Part shown: positions 35,541 to 48,689 of the stretch, one piece after another
Layout of the letters: every line of letters starts with the position of its first letter
Position numbering within the stretch: position 1 is the stretch's first letter
Assembly: GCA_037039925.1 (NCBI GenBank)
Contig: JAXRKP010000377.1
Location: forward strand, 5,001 to 69,000
Source: Doris montereyensis
Lineage: Eukaryota > Mollusca > Gastropoda > Nudibranchia > Dorididae
Direction of reading: 5' to 3'
DNA length: 64,000 nt
Notes under the pieces: model-generated
The model's input: only the letters and a program-made list of their open reading frames with translations
What the model was told of the DNA's origin: nothing
The model's database searches: none
Made by a program: the position numbers and the translations under genes

Positions 35541-35624
35541 GAACGCCTAGACTTTGCTGTAAAAGACATCATATTTGATCTTCTTTGTGTGGGAAGGACC
35601 AACAAAATTCCTCTAACTCCTGAG
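35541..35624 (+). CDS. fry: fry exon 14
   Basis: Reads [20 protein letters not shown] and ends TPE, phase 0. Confidence 0.94.
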
Positions 35625-36575
35625 GTTTGTCGTGATTATTTTCTTTTGCACCTGTAGGGTCATAGCTAGTAACTTCAGTGTCAAAGCCTCTTACTTAATC
35701 AAAAAAGATGTATTTGGGCCTTTTCTTTAATGTTTTAAATTTGATGAATGAAGAATAAATGTTAAGTGAATTAAAATTTTGATTTTGACTCTTACTCTAT
35801 TCTTAGGTAAATTATTTTAGTATAATCATGGTAGCTTCCAGACCACAACGAATCATGTTTTTAAAATTGAAACAAAATAAGAAGTGAAATAAAGGATTCA
35901 GGGACAGACAGGATCGAAATATCAGAACTTTGATGGTCTGAGCTATAGATCAATGACTGATTGATAGCCACTCACATGGAGGCCCATGTCAGGTTTTCTC
36001 AATTTAAATATTCTCAGGGAAGTTTTAATCGAAGTTGTCTTTTTGTTAATAAAGAAGATGTATGAATATTTCTGTACTCATTAATCTTTGTTCAAGAATC
36101 TGTGGATATGTATACTTTAAGAGTCAAAGTAGTGTTTTTAGGGGGCATATATATATGTTTTTATTTATATGTCTGTAATTGCTCTATTAAACTTTAAAGA
36201 CATATTTCAAATAGCATAGGAGAATGTTCTTTGTTGTTGTCGTTGTCATTGATCCCTGCTTGGTTGAGTGGCATTTCTTAAGGAAATGAAGTGCCTTCTA
36301 TCAGAGAGATTGAAGTATTTAGAATCAAGCTATGTTATCTCCTAAATGAGTTAATGCATGATGCATTGTATCAGTCAACTGCACAAAAGAAAGCCCAACA
36401 CATTTTAGTTAGATGCACAAGTTGTCTATTATTTTGTTTCTTGTCACAGATAAATTCTTTCCATTAATATGAAAATACTAAAACCCTTGATTTTAAACTA
36501 TTGTTTTGATTTTTTTAGTCTTAAGAACATGACTCATTACTGTAAACTATGCATTTTCTTTGTGTTTTTCTTTAG

Positions 36576-36752
<177 letters not shown>

Positions 36753-37390
36753 TAGCAAAGTCCATCTCATAGAAGACGTGAATGTGAGGGATGGGTTGAA
36801 AATGTTAGTGATATGAATCTATTACTTAAAGTAATGTGTAATGTAAACCAAAGTTTTCAAAAGTTTTGAAATTTGAACAGCCCATTTATTTTGTTCATAT
36901 AACATGTATGTCAAACTAAATGGATGAACGTATTTGTGAAACTTTGAGGCAGGAATTAAAACTGTGAAATGAACGCTTTGTGAAATTAACTTTTATTATC
37001 ATATTCTGTTTCAGCCTAGTGAGTACATGGATCCTCTTTTCCATGATGCAAAGAATTAAATCATTTTTGGGGAAAGAGTGGATCAATTCATTAAACTGTA
37101 AAAGGGACTAAAAGATGCTAAGAGAATTGTGAAAAAATTATAGAAAGTACACTGTAAATGTTAAGTGTCTAAACATTATTGTTCAAGAGAAGTGTTTTTT
37201 GTTTGTTTTTAGAATTGTGTCTCAGTGTAACTGTGTCATTTTTTCCCTTGCCGTAGAAAAGAAGGAAACCAGACAGTTTTCATTTTTAGTATAGCTGATC
37301 TTTACTTGAAAGATTGAAAGTGTAATGATGATTTCAAAGTCATTCCTTGCCATGGAAACCAATTGACCTATGACCCATACTGTTTGTTAG

Positions 37391-37584
37391 GTTAGAGTAA
37401 AGAAGACCTTCCTGAACAAGATGCTCTCTGACACAACAGCAAAGTCCATTGGTCTGGCCGCTTATTATCCCTACATACTGAAGACGTTTGACTCAATCCT
37501 GCGTGCCCTGGATCTTCAAGTTGGACGCTCACTGCTTGTCACTAAAAGTGAGAACGCAAACAAGGAGCCGGAAGAAATGATCAC
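37391..37584 (+). CDS. fry: fry exon 16
   Basis: Reads VRVKKTFLNKMLSDTTAKSI, YYPYILKTFDSILR and NKEPEEMIT, in family order. Confidence 0.93.
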
Positions 37585-37930
37585 GTAAGAGTGAACAAAA
37601 GCAAAATAGACTCTTCTAACACTTTCTCTTTTGAATTACTGTCTTTTAATTATGTATATATATGTAAATCACCTAATTATTGAGTATGCGGTTTTAAGAT
37701 TGCTTGAAAAGAAAATTTAACAGATCCTTTCATGATCTTACATAAACAAAGCATTTGAGAAAAGAATTAGCAAATTGAGCAAAATTTATCCCCTTTGTCG
37801 AAGTAAACTTGAATAATTTACTTTGAAATTTAGTGCTTTTGTTTCCTTAAATGTTTCATTCAGTAATGGATTGCTTAACAAATAGCCCAGCATTTATTAA
37901 AAGCTGGATCTGAATATTTTCTCTTTAGCC

Positions 37931-38083
37931 CAACTTTATGATAGTGTGAAAGCTAGATTGATGAATCTTTTTCACAACTAACAACTTTATGATAGTGTGA
38001 AAGCTAGATTGATGAATCTTTTTCACAACTAACAACTTTATGATAGTGTGAAAGCTAGATTGATGAATCTTTTTCATAACTAA
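37931..38083. repeat. 51-bp unit in three tandem copies
   Basis: Copies start at 37931, 37982 and 38033. Copies 1 and 2 are identical and copy 3 differs at a few positions near its end. In fry intron 16. Confidence 0.95.
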
Positions 38084-38360
38084 CAAATTTACAACTCTGA
38101 TAGTTCTTCCTCCAGACAGAGTTTTTGAATGGTGTAGAATTAGTCATTGAAATATCTAGGTGGAAATATTAATTTGTGAATTAATCAAACAAGCTTATGA
38201 TTTTATTTACTTTCTCCTCTCCCTCTCTTGATCACCTTCCCAACCCTTCCCAAGATTACCCACTGTGTGAAAATGAGTATTAAAAAACCTCCAATGAACC
38301 TAGCCTTAAATGGATTGTATATTACTAGGAAGTACACTTTATGCATACATGGACTCATAA

Positions 38361-38540
<180 letters not shown>

Positions 38541-38714
38541 TAAAGTTCAATATTTTATTTCAGTATTCATAGCGTTGAGCATCGTGATATGACTTTCAAA
38601 ATAGATATTGTTAATTAGGTAACATTTGACTATCTTCTTTAAAAGCATCAATGGCTTCAATAAGATTAAGATCGTTAGAGTATTGCAATAATTTATAGCC
38701 TTGTTTCTTTTCAG

Positions 38715-38782
38715 ACTTGCAGTGCAAGCTCTTCAAAATCTCATGTCTGAATCACCCATTTGGAGAGAGCATGTTATACATG
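38715..38782 (+). CDS. fry: fry exon 18
   Basis: Reads LAVQALQNLMSESPIWREHV. Acceptor ttttcag, donor gtaaga. Confidence 0.9.
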
Positions 38783-39320
38783 GTAAGACAGGATTGTAAA
38801 ATGGACCTTTTTCATTCATTATATTGATCATGTTTATGGCATAGAATTTGTAGATTGGCTTTATCAAATTTATGTTTGTGTGATGTAAAACAGAAGAAGA
38901 AAAAATTTAAAAATAAACTTTTAAAAAATCAACATCTGGTTTCCCAAGTTTACCAGACCATGACACCCTTGATGTGTTCTGTGATGGCATGATAAGCAAT
39001 TTACAACACTTTCCTTATTGTTAAATTTGGAGCTTAATTTTGATCTGAAATGTATTTATTACATTTAAAAGATCAGAGAAAAGGTCATTGAATATGTCTA
39101 TGAAATAAAATGTAGATTGTAGTTTTTTAAATTGAAAAATAACATTCTTAAAATCCAGAGATGGTATTTTCAAACAAAATAGTTATGAGGAATTAAAGCG
39201 ACACAAAGTGGCATCAAGTATTAACTCAAATATTTGTATGAAGTAATATCTCGCATTTGTGGCAAGCAATATTTACATAATGCATGATTTACGGTCATAC
39301 TTTTGTTTGATTTTGCGCAG

Positions 39321-39472
39321 GTTTTGTGCAGTTTATTCAGAAAGACGTAAGTGATACCAAGCCAGTTCTCCTTGACAGTGCTCTGCGTTTTTTGTCTCAG
39401 CTGTTGGTCCACTGGAAATCGTCAACAAATTCTTCTAGTCCCCAGTCATTATTGGCACAGTCACAGCCCAAG
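39321..39472 (+). CDS. fry: fry exon 19
   Basis: Reads GFVQFIQKDVSDTKPVLLDS and ALRFLSQLLVHWK, then a Ser/Gln-rich insert. Confidence 0.9.
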
Positions 39473-39994
39473 GTATACATCAATGTATCCTATCTATGTA
39501 AAACACATTTAAAACCACTGCTGATTTGTAACATTTCTAAGTCTCTCAACCCTAGATCTAGGATTTACATCTTGTTGACTCAGCCCTGGCATGTTTTGAC
39601 CACTTTCTAAAAACTCAGTTAAGAAAGTGATGAGATTAACTTTAGTTAATTTCTATAAAGGAAGAGCTCTACTTTCACTCTGTATTTTGCCATGTTTCAT
39701 TTCATTCAATAGCTTTTCCCACAGTAAAGAAAACCGTTCTTCTGATAGTAATGGTATATAGGGCTGAAACATATCTTCACTCATATTGATGATACCATAT
39801 TAGGGTTGAGTGAGTTAATACCTTGCAAACCAAACCTTTGTGTCTATAGGAATTTTCTCTCTTTGTAGAGGTCAGATTGCACATAGTTGAAATGTAACCA
39901 TTAATCTGTACTCTTGATTTCTTTTCTGAAAGGGTATTTTATTAATTGTGAGACTTTTCTCATGGGGTTTGTTTTGTTTTGTTCTTCTAAACAG

Positions 39995-40153
39995 GATTCT
40001 ACCCAACCAGTTTCCAACCATGTGGAAGTTCTTCATGAAGTGGAGGGCCTTTGCTTGGTCATGATGTGCAGCTGTCGAGTGGTCACTCGCAAAGTCGCTG
40101 TCCATCTCTTGAAGGAAGTGCGAAATATCTTCAATATGTACTCTGAAACTCAG
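39995..40153 (+). CDS. fry: fry exon 20
   Basis: Reads VLHEVEGLCLVMMCSCRVVT, RKVAVHLLKEVRNIF; human has VLHAVEGFALVLLCSF...LILKEIRALF. Confidence 0.92.
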
Positions 40154-40608
40154 GTAGTCATCATCAACACTTGTCCCACCTTTAACTTACTATTTTCACG
40201 GAAGTGTCCAGTATAGTCAAGCAAAGTCTTTCTCTTTTGATTTTGAAGTGGGGAAAAGGAAAAGATTGTCCGTATTTTTGTCTTATTACCAATAAATTAA
40301 CTGTCATAAAGATGCAATTAAATTGTGCAATAAGGTCACCAGTCAATTGCCCTTTGTATCTAGGAACTATGGATACCAAGTTCCAAAACAAACTGAAACA
40401 ATATATTAGGACCATGTAATCAAATCCATCAAGAACATTTTTTCTTCAGCTGTTTGACCATCATTTGAGTTCAAAAACGTAATCACATTTTGTTCCTTGT
40501 TCAGAATTTCCAAAGGATTTATCTGTATTTGCTTGTTTGAGAGAGAAAAACATTTTCAATTACAGCTTTGACCATGTGTGTCTCATTGATTTGATTTCTG
40601 TGTTTTAG

Positions 40609-40698
40609 CTTCCAGGAACAAGCTTGCTAGAAGTCATTGACAGGGCATGTCCTACTGTTTTGGAAAAATTGATGCCTCTTCTGCCATCTTCGGAAAAG
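40609..40698 (+). CDS. fry: fry exon 21
   Basis: Reads SLLEVIDRACPTVLEKLMPL; human has MIDVMDQLSSSILESFIHV. Phase 0 at both ends. Confidence 0.85.
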
Positions 40699-41042
40699 GT
40701 TACTTAGTTACATCTTTAATAGACTATTTGTTTAGCTGTTGTAGATTTAAGAGAAAAGATTACATATTGTTATGTACGTGCTTTGAGGACTTTTTAAGAG
40801 CAAAGAGTGATGTATGTTTATGATTTTGATGGCGGAATTGCTTGCTATAATGAAGGAACATGAGCATAACATAAAACTGAAATAAAAAGAAGAAGAAAGT
40901 ATTAAATAAACGGCACATACAGGAAGCAAATTGAAAATTTGTCAATTGCATAGTTTATATATAGCTATTGATTTAATCATTAACTTTTGTTATTGCTTCC
41001 TGTGTGCTCATCATTCACATCCCTTTTGACATCTTCCTCCAG

Positions 41043-41305
41043 CCCATTTTGATGACTTTGCCCAGCATTGACCTTGCCTGGGTCACAGACAGAGCAGTCA
41101 CTCTCTGGCTTCCAGCAGGAGGTGGCAGCATGCAAGATGGCAACCAAATCAACTACAGTTTTCATCGTGTGGACATGTGGATAAGATGTGTGGCAGAGTT
41201 TGCATCGAGAGAACATGCTCAATGCGCATGCCCCCATGCTGTAGGACACGCTTGGCCAATAGTCTTCACTCGTCTCAACGCCCTTTTTCCACTTGTGGAT
41301 CCAAG
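41043..41305 (+). CDS. fry: fry exon 22
   Basis: Reads IDLAWVTDRAVTLWLPAG, then a family-like VDMWIRCVAEFASREHAQ block and HAWPIVFTRLNALFPLVDP. Confidence 0.92.
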
Positions 41306-41459
41306 GTGATTTAAAGATCTCACTATTTTGTTTTATGCAAATAAATTAAATGTCTCTTTTAAAAAATTTGCTTTTTTTGATTGTTATGTAGACAAGCATC
41401 TCAATTTGGAATGATATGTACATGACTTTTAATTGTAGATTTGAGTGGATTTGCTGCTT

Positions 41460-43240
41460 CAGGGTGTCCACCAAGGTCGGAAAGTTGGAAATATATCGGA
41501 TTTTTCATACTTAGGTCAGAAAGGTCGGAAATGGACGTCTTGGGTAGGAAAACAAGGAGGAAATGGGGTTCAGGTAGTAAAAACAGGGTTCACATGCATC
41601 AAGGAAATCCTTGAAAATGAAAAAAGATAATTCCCGGTCGAGAAGATACCAGGGGAAATGATATATTGAGGACGAATATGAGAGAAAATCAGGAAATGGA
41701 AGAAGACATGAACAATTATCGACACCATGAAATAGGAAAATGCGAATAAGATTGTAGACGATGAATGATAATTTTGTCATCCATTTCCGGTCATGCATGC
41801 TTTGCTATCTGGCGATTCTTTCATGATGAAACTAAACGATTCTGATACCTTCTAAATTGTAAAGTTTGTCCGGGGAATTAGTATTGGATTTCGACACAAA
41901 GCTTTCAATACTTTCTTTAGTTTTAGCACCTATAGCAATACCATGAACTACCTATCTACGGCCCAGCCTCCTTTCTTCAATGTAACTTTTACTCTGGAGA
42001 GATTAAGAATGCCGTGTGTGTTAAAAAGCCGATCGCGCACGTTGTTGTATGGTCCGTGTCAAAGGGAGAGAGACAGAGTGCAATGTGCATATTTTAAGTC
42101 CGATCGCGCATGTGTGTGTGTAAGAAGGCTAGACAAAAAATGTTTGTGTGTGTTTAATGCGACCAATCGCGCATGTGTGTATTAGTATTAGAGAGAGAGT
42201 ATGTATGGGGAGAGTCAGGAGTTTACAGATGACCGAAAGGCAAATGCAAGTGTTTAGTAAGAATAGAGGAAGTTGGATGATCGAAGGGATATCATGCACG
42301 CACGACCTGATAGCAGAATAGAGGTGGGGAAGGGGACAGGGTGAAGAAAGTCGATGTGAAAACATATGATGGCAAAACAAGAGGCGTCAGAGTCTAACAT
42401 ACGGTATAGTATCGGAAGAGAAAGAGAAATAATATATGCCTTGCACTACAGTGTAGACATGGGTCGGAAAGGGTAGAACCGGGAAGAAGGCAATCATGTA
42501 CTATACTAGATTCAGATCTAGATCTAGATTCCGGTTTTATTGAAGAAGAAAGAAAGAGGGGGTGGGGTGGTTGCCAGTATAATGGAGATTTTTACTAGGG
42601 GAGGGGATGGGTTGATGTTTTACATTGCAGTCAATTAAAAACTCTAGATCTAGTTTTAGGTTTTTGATCCTGAGAAAGAAAGAGAGAGACTGTGGGGGGG
42701 GGTGTTGGTGGTGGTGGCTAAAAGTAGAACAGAGAGGAAGATTTATAATTGGCAGAGTTCAATCAAGTTATAGAAAAAGCCTTCCAAACCTTATTTTCTT
42801 CTTGGTAGACTGAGTAAGTATTTGTGGGTGTGTTTAGGCTATGATATTGTCACTTTTGTGTTTGATTTATTTTTCAAAAGGAGATAAAAAAAATCCAAAA
42901 AAATCATTTTTGTACTGTTTGCATGTTTTGTGAAATGATAGGGGTAGATCTATCACTACTAGATCTATCAGCTATCAGAAATAATTTTTTTCAGAAATGT
43001 GTGGAAAAATGCTGAAATATTATTAATCTAAAGTGAAACATTAAAGAAATGTGTGATCGTTTTTCATTTCATTGAGATGCATTAGATTATGATTTGAATT
43101 AACAATTTATAATAATGCATTGAAATTGGAAATATTTACGCTGTTCTCCGTTTCTGGCGTCGGGAGAGTATTTCATTTCCTAGGTAGGATTTTTGGTTTG
43201 AGGTAGTAAATTTTTAGTTGGCTTTGTGCTGGACACCCTG
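41460..43240. mobile_element. hAT-like DNA element, 5-bp target duplication
   Basis: Ends CAGGGTGTCC (41460) and GGACACCCTG (43240) are exact inverted repeats, flanked by TGCTT on both sides (41455-41459 and 43241-43245). Subterminal GGTCGGAAA-type repeats occur at the left end. The interior 1.76 kb has no transposase that I can read; frames such as 41943-42185 are not family-like. CAGGG ends suggest hAT, some groups of which make 5-bp duplications, but the superfamily is an inference. Lies in fry intron 22. Confidence 0.65.
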
Positions 43241-43361
43241 TGCTTAGATATTTAAGTTATTTTGTTGTGACCTTTCACTGGTTTCTGTCATTTTTAATGC
43301 AATGCGTTGGTTACATACTAAACATGCAGATTACATTTTTTGCAATGATATGCTCATGTAG

Positions 43362-43532
43362 TGCCCAGACTGAGCAGACAAGAGCTTCATCCATCTTGCG
43401 ATCAGGAAGCAAGAAGGGAACGTCTGAAAAGGATGTTCACATGCAGCTGTGGCAGAATTACGTCATTTTGGCCTGCACTATAGCCATGAAAGGCTCGGGA
43501 CTTCCTTTTCGCTGCTCCTCTCCTGAGCTTGG
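43362..43532 (+). CDS. fry: fry exon 23
   Basis: Reads LRSGSKKGTSEKDVHMQLWQ, NYVILACTIAMKG and FRCSSPELG. Donor gtaagt. Confidence 0.9.
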
Positions 43533-44011
43533 GTAAGTCAGATATAATAACTTTGTCCATATGATGTTGTCAAACTTCATTAAATATCAGTGCGTTTAGG
43601 GAAATTTATGAAACATTCAGACTAATTTAATGTCACAGCTGGAACAATATGTAAGATCAGTACTGATTAATCTGTTTTCAAATTACATTATTTAAGTTGA
43701 TGTGATTTAATTATAATGTCATTAATGTTACACATATCTTTCTAGTCACATATTTGGTTTTATTGAACAATTTTTTTATTATGTCTTTCCTTAATTTTGT
43801 TTTTTGTGATAAATACAATGGAAACAATTGGTGAGGGCAAAGGTTATTTGTCTGTTTATAAAACGTATTTGAAGTGTTACATTGAGAGAGCTTTTTGTTT
43901 CTTAAAATTGCAATTCAGTGAGTGTTTATATGAAAAATAAATAAATTGTTTTGTTACATTGTATCACCAGGGCTGCATCCTCCCAGAGTCAACACTGGAC
44001 AAGTTTCCCAG

Positions 44012-44134
44012 CATCCCTGCTTGCTCCGCTTCAGCTCTGTTTCAGCGCCTCGTACCTTTAATGAGATGTGACAGTTCAGACATGCGAGATACCATTGTCA
44101 ATGGTCTGGGCTACACTAACCCATCAGTGTTCAA
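44012..44134 (+). CDS. fry: fry exon 24 (start uncertain)
   Basis: Reads IPACSASALFQRLVPLMRCD and IVNGLGYTNPSVFK (human IPSPSSLFKHIVPMM...). The acceptor tttcccag at 44011 gives the correct phase. A better-looking acceptor (atcaccag at 43970) would add residues that resemble the family but in a phase one base off, so a one-base indel is possible here too. Confidence 0.8.
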
Positions 44135-44424
44135 GTAAGATATGAATATTTGATAGAAAAATTGGTTATGGTTTTGTTTTTCTTAATCTTAATTTGAAAT
44201 GTTAGATATTTGGACTATGACATGTTTTTGATTAAAAAGAAAATGCTCCATGTTTGATTTCTGTTTTTTGAGTGTTATTAATAGATTTTATTGTGATTTA
44301 TAATTATTAAGGTATAAAAGGGGTTGTGTATGTACATGTGTTTCCTAGAATATTGCCAAAAATTATAGAACTTTATCTAGTCACATTTGTGAGCACGATT
44401 AAAGACATCAAGACTTAAATCTAT

Positions 44425-44637
44425 ATCCATCTATCTATCTAGCTACCTATCTATCCATCCATCCACCCATCCATCCATCCATGCATCCAACCATCCATCC
44501 ATCCATCCATCCATCATTCATTCATCCATCCATCATATCTCCATCCATCCATCCATCCATCCATCTATATTTATATCCATCTATCCATCTATCAATCCAT
44601 CTATCTATATATCTATCTATCTATCCATCCATCCATG

Positions 44638-44689
<52 letters not shown>

Positions 44690-44700
44690 TCATCCATCTA
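44425..44700. repeat. (ATCC)n/(ATCT)n tetranucleotide array
   Basis: Mixed CATC and TATC units in fry intron 24; the long + frame over it is a repeat translation. Confidence 0.95.
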
Positions 44701-45247
44701 TTTTGTCTACGTATACACTAATACACACAACTGATTTATTTGTTCTAATTAAGATCATAAACTGCGCTTAGCTTATGTTTATAGCTACAAGGCTGTGCTA
44801 TGAGAGAAAACAGTTTCCATTTTGAATACAAATGAAAATTATGGAATTCTTGTAGATGTACCATCAGTCTTGTGGCATCTACATGTCTTTATTGTTTACA
44901 TTTGCCATAATAGCAGAATATGTGTAAAGATGATAAATCATTGTCTTGTCTAGCATATTTATAAGAGACCTGCATCTCTGTTTACTCTAGCTCTCAGTAG
45001 CTTATATTGTTATGCAGACATGAGGCCTATCGAGAGAACATCCCAGGAATATTCCTATGCTAAGTGCTCATAGTGCTTTCTCTTCAGGAGTCACACGAAG
45101 TTGGAAAAGAGACCTTTTTCGAAATTTGTTTTAAATTTGTTCAGTGTAACTAGACCTGAGTATTTCTATTTCTCAAGTGTTGCTTTCTGAGACTGACATC
45201 ATCGTATAAGCTTTGATTTACATATTGCTTTTTCTCTTTGTTCATAG

Positions 45248-45397
45248 AGAGTTGGGAGAGGAGCTTCTACCATTTCTGAAGGAAGCCATAGACAAAAAGC
45301 AGGACAACCTAAGACGGAGGAGGAAACGAGACATTCTTCGAGTACAGTTGGCTCATATTTTTGAGCTTATGGCTGAGAATAAAGCATTTGCTCAAAG
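45248..45397 (+). CDS. fry: fry exon 25
   Basis: Reads ELGEELLPFLKEAIDKKQDN and RRRRKRDILRVQLAHIFELM, a hallmark block. Confidence 0.95.
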
Positions 45398-45704
45398 GTA
45401 AATACATGTCTACTGCTCTCTTCCTTTCCCCATGTGTTTGTGTGTACGTTGTTTTTTTTATTGCTACAAAAGTTGCAAATATTATTTGTTTGAAATTATC
45501 ATATGTTGAATTGGCATTTGCATAGAGTAACCAAAGAGAACAACATTATAGTATATCATGTTCTGATCCAACTCCTTTGAGTTAAATAATTTTCTACATT
45601 GCTATAAAAAAAACAACAATCCAGTGCCAAATTTGTTGCTACAGGTCATTTATATGTTGATAAATTAATATAAACTCTTTCCTGCTTTATTATTCTCTTT
45701 GAAG

Positions 45705-45877
45705 TGAATCTGGCGTAATTGATATAGAGACTGGATCCCTTAGCTCCATGTTTGTTGATTACATTGATGGAGCCCGCCAATACTTGGAAGGGGAAAATGA
45801 CAGAGACCTGCCTATATTACAGGAAATTCGACTTCATTTCAGTGGCTTCATTCAGCATCTCATCTGCAATGCTCCAA
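45705..45877 (+). CDS. fry: fry exon 26
   Basis: Reads MFVDYIDGARQYLEGENDRD and LQEIRLHFSGFIQHLICNAP. Confidence 0.93.
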
Positions 45878-46367
45878 GTAATTCTCAGTGTTCCTTTTTG
45901 TTGTTGTTGGTTTGAAACTAAATACATGTTTTATGTTTGATACAGAGTAGAATTGAAACGTCTTCATTGAGAAAATGTTAACATTACTTTACTTTTTTCA
46001 ACATTTTATTTCAACACCTATATAGCTCCTCTTGGGAAAATGAAAGACCAAACAAATTGAGTCGAAAGAAAGAGACAAATTAGAAGACAGAGAAGTTTGA
46101 CATAGTAGAATACTTGCATGATGTAAAGTGTGGTTATGACGTCATGTCATTTTGTCCTTTTATATTTGTTCTTTTGAAAACTAATTACTGGTAAGGCAGA
46201 GGAATCCCACATTGCATTTAAAGATAAGGTGTCGAGTAAAGTTTCATGTTGTTGAACGTGATGATTTAGACATTGCGTCTTAAAGGAACAATAATTTGTT
46301 GTGATGCTAAAGTCTGTCATTTTTAAAAACTCAATAAAAAATGTATTAACATTTCTATTTTGAACAG

Positions 46368-46476
46368 TGGACTACAGGATGAGCCTCCTATCACGGGAGC
46401 TCCGATACAGTCTCTTTCATTTGTTTGCCAACTGGAGTGGTCATTTCAACCTAACCTTTGGACCAGGGGATAAAAG
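46368..46476 (+). CDS. fry: fry exon 27
   Basis: Reads MSLLSRELRYSLFHLFANWS, GHFNLTFGPGDK; human has [20 protein letters not shown]. Confidence 0.92.
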
Positions 46477-46664
46477 GTAATGACCTCTGTGGATATCAAT
46501 GATATTTGAGCAGGCGTGCTGAAAGTTTATACTCAAGATAAAGAATAAAAACACTGATAACTTTATCGACATGTTTTTATTCAATTTGTGATGCTGCCGA
46601 AGAATCCATGAAAGAACCCTAGCATAATATGTCTTTTTTCTAGATTTTAATTTTATGAGTAAAA

Positions 46665-46930
46665 GAAAGAAAATCCCTTCAAGGCCATTACATCCGTGGA
46701 TCTTGAGCTTATCCCGGTTTCTGTAGCATGAATTGAATAGGTGATTACAATCCCCTCCTGGACAGAACACTAGTGTTTGTGCCCATTTGCACCTGGGTTG
46801 AGTAGGGAAAATGTGTGTTAAGTGTCTTTCCTCAAGGAGTGCGATGTTCAATCTTGCTTTGCTAGGATTCAAACCCGCAACCTCATGATCCCAAGCCCGG
46901 CAGCCTAACCACTCAGTCACCAACGTCACA
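46665..46930 (-). repeat. tRNA-derived SINE, full length, minus strand
   Basis: On the minus strand: A-box-like TGACTGAGTGGTTA, B box GGTTTGAATCC, core AGGAAAGACACTTAACAC, CTACTCAACCCAGGTGC and tail GAAACCGGGATAAGC...CCTTGAAGGGATTTT. About 265 bp, in fry intron 27. The 162-codon minus frame over it is spurious. Confidence 0.82.
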
Positions 46931-47299
46931 ATTGTATAAAAACTTGTTTATAAATAACAAACCAGCATCATTTTGTTTTATGTCAGTTGTATGGCATAAA
47001 TGCCTAGGTCACATTTAGACGTTTTGAGAAAAACTTCCGGAAACTTCCGTTCTCAAAGATCTTGACTACAAATGATTTCGTTTTAATTTCAGCTTTCTGG
47101 TTGATTGATTTCTTAGATATTTTTAAGGTAGAAAGAAAACTTGGAGATGCCTTTATGTGGCATTATCTCAAAAAGGATTCAGTCTGACATACAATTGACA
47201 AAATGTATGTTTTGGTTATGTGTATATGAAATATAATACATCTCATAGAAATGGAAAGATTGAAATTGGTTTGTCATTGTTGTTTTAAAAAAATCACAG

Positions 47300-47459
47300 G
47301 CAGGGAAAAGAAGAGCCGTGGACTGACCAAGAGTTGTCTGCAGTGCAAGCCATGTCAGCCGTGTTGTGTTGTGGTAAAGTCTTTGACGCCAATGGACTCA
47401 ATGATGATGGATACATCTATCACTGGCTGGATACACTCTTGAGCTCATCTGATGACAAG
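47300..47459 (+). CDS. fry: fry exon 28
   Basis: Reads ELSAVQAMSAVLCCGKVFDA, then DGYIYHWLDTLLSSSDDK. Human: YCALKAMSAVLCCGPVFDN. Confidence 0.95.
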
Positions 47460-47579
47460 GTAGACAACCTGATGGTCATGTCTGAACAATAATAATAATA
47501 GTAATAAACACACTTTCATAAATGTTTGGTAGGGAGAACTTCTTATGAGAGCAAAGAGGGAAAGAAAATGCAAAGATTT

Positions 47580-47950
47580 TGATTTTAATTGATTTGATTT
47601 GATTTGATTTTACCCATATCCACAACTTAGGTGATTTTGGGGTTTTGATAGGATTTTTAATCTTGCTTGGACTTTCTGGTAAACAGCCAAGGGATCTTTA
47701 ATATGCATAGAGTGTTTAGAGTGTTGTGATCTGCGCGCAGAACATCCTTTTCATTGTCCATCTCTGACGGAACTAGGTGTTGATCCACCTACCTGGACCA
47801 GGAGCTGCACCAGGGGCTGGGTTTTACTGGAATAAACTCAAGAAAAATTTTCAGCTATTGGGGCTTGAACCCATGACCTTCTGGTTGAGTTGCCCCAACA
47901 CATTGCCTCTGGACCACTGAGGTCGCAATGCGACCCCCCCCCCCCCCCCA
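47580..47950 (-). repeat. Interspersed repeat with ...GATCCACCTACCTGG... block
   Basis: Contains GGGATCTTTAATATGCATAG, a TCCATCTCTGACGG stretch, then GGTGTTGATCCACCTACCTG and CTTGAACCCATGACC with a tRNA-like CACTGAGGTCGC end. This set of blocks is one I recognise from repeats in marine invertebrates. Orientation and class are uncertain. Ends at a poly-C tract (47935-47949). Confidence 0.45.
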
Positions 47951-48680
47951 ACCCGACTGATACAAATATGCTGTAGATTAATAAGAGTGTTAAGTCTCAT
48001 CAAGTGCATTTAAGGTATAAATTTTAACAAATCTAGTGGTTTTGCTCTAGTCATTAGTAGTAATAATCTGTATATTATAATGGACGTAGAATTAGATCAT
48101 GTAACGTTGAATCAGGTTTTTTATGCGGCAACTGAAAATTTTCAAAACATGCATATTTGCTCAAAATTAGATGTAGAATTGTGTGGGCCTTTTCATTTTC
48201 ATTGATTCAGTTGAAAATAAATTGGTTTCATTTAAATAAACCTACAAACCAAAGAACAAGAAAAGAAACACCATAATTTTTAGATTTTTAATAAAGCCAC
48301 ACTCGAATAAAAAAAATCAAAGTTGAAACGGAAACGCTTAAAATTTCTCAGAGGATAATCATTGCTATCCCACTTTTATTTTGCATTAGTGACAAGATTG
48401 TAATTGGAAAACAATTACCTTACCTTCAGGTTAACTGCCAAATGTTATATTTTGCTAAGGTACGATAGAAATAAATAAAAGGTTATAATGCTTTTTCAAT
48501 GTCAAAAATATGTAAGGAGAAAGGCAACAAAAATAGAGAGATTTTCAAACTGATTAAAAAAAAATAGAAGCAGATGAAATAATGCATCCACTTTTCATTT
48601 ACTTAGTGTAGTCTTTTTTCAAACTATTTAAAAAAGTTATCAGCTTTTACTAACCATGTCTTCTTACTATCATGACTAAT
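47951..48680. other. fry intron 28, AT-rich, nothing recognised
   Basis: No coding or repeat signal that I can support. Confidence 0.4.
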
Positions 48681-48689
48681 CTTTTCTCT

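Noticed and set aside
44481..44771. HPSIHPS-rich frame
   Set aside because: Tetranucleotide repeat translation.
46441..46929. 162-codon minus frame
   Set aside because: Runs through fry exon 27 antisense and a SINE; no independent coding signal.
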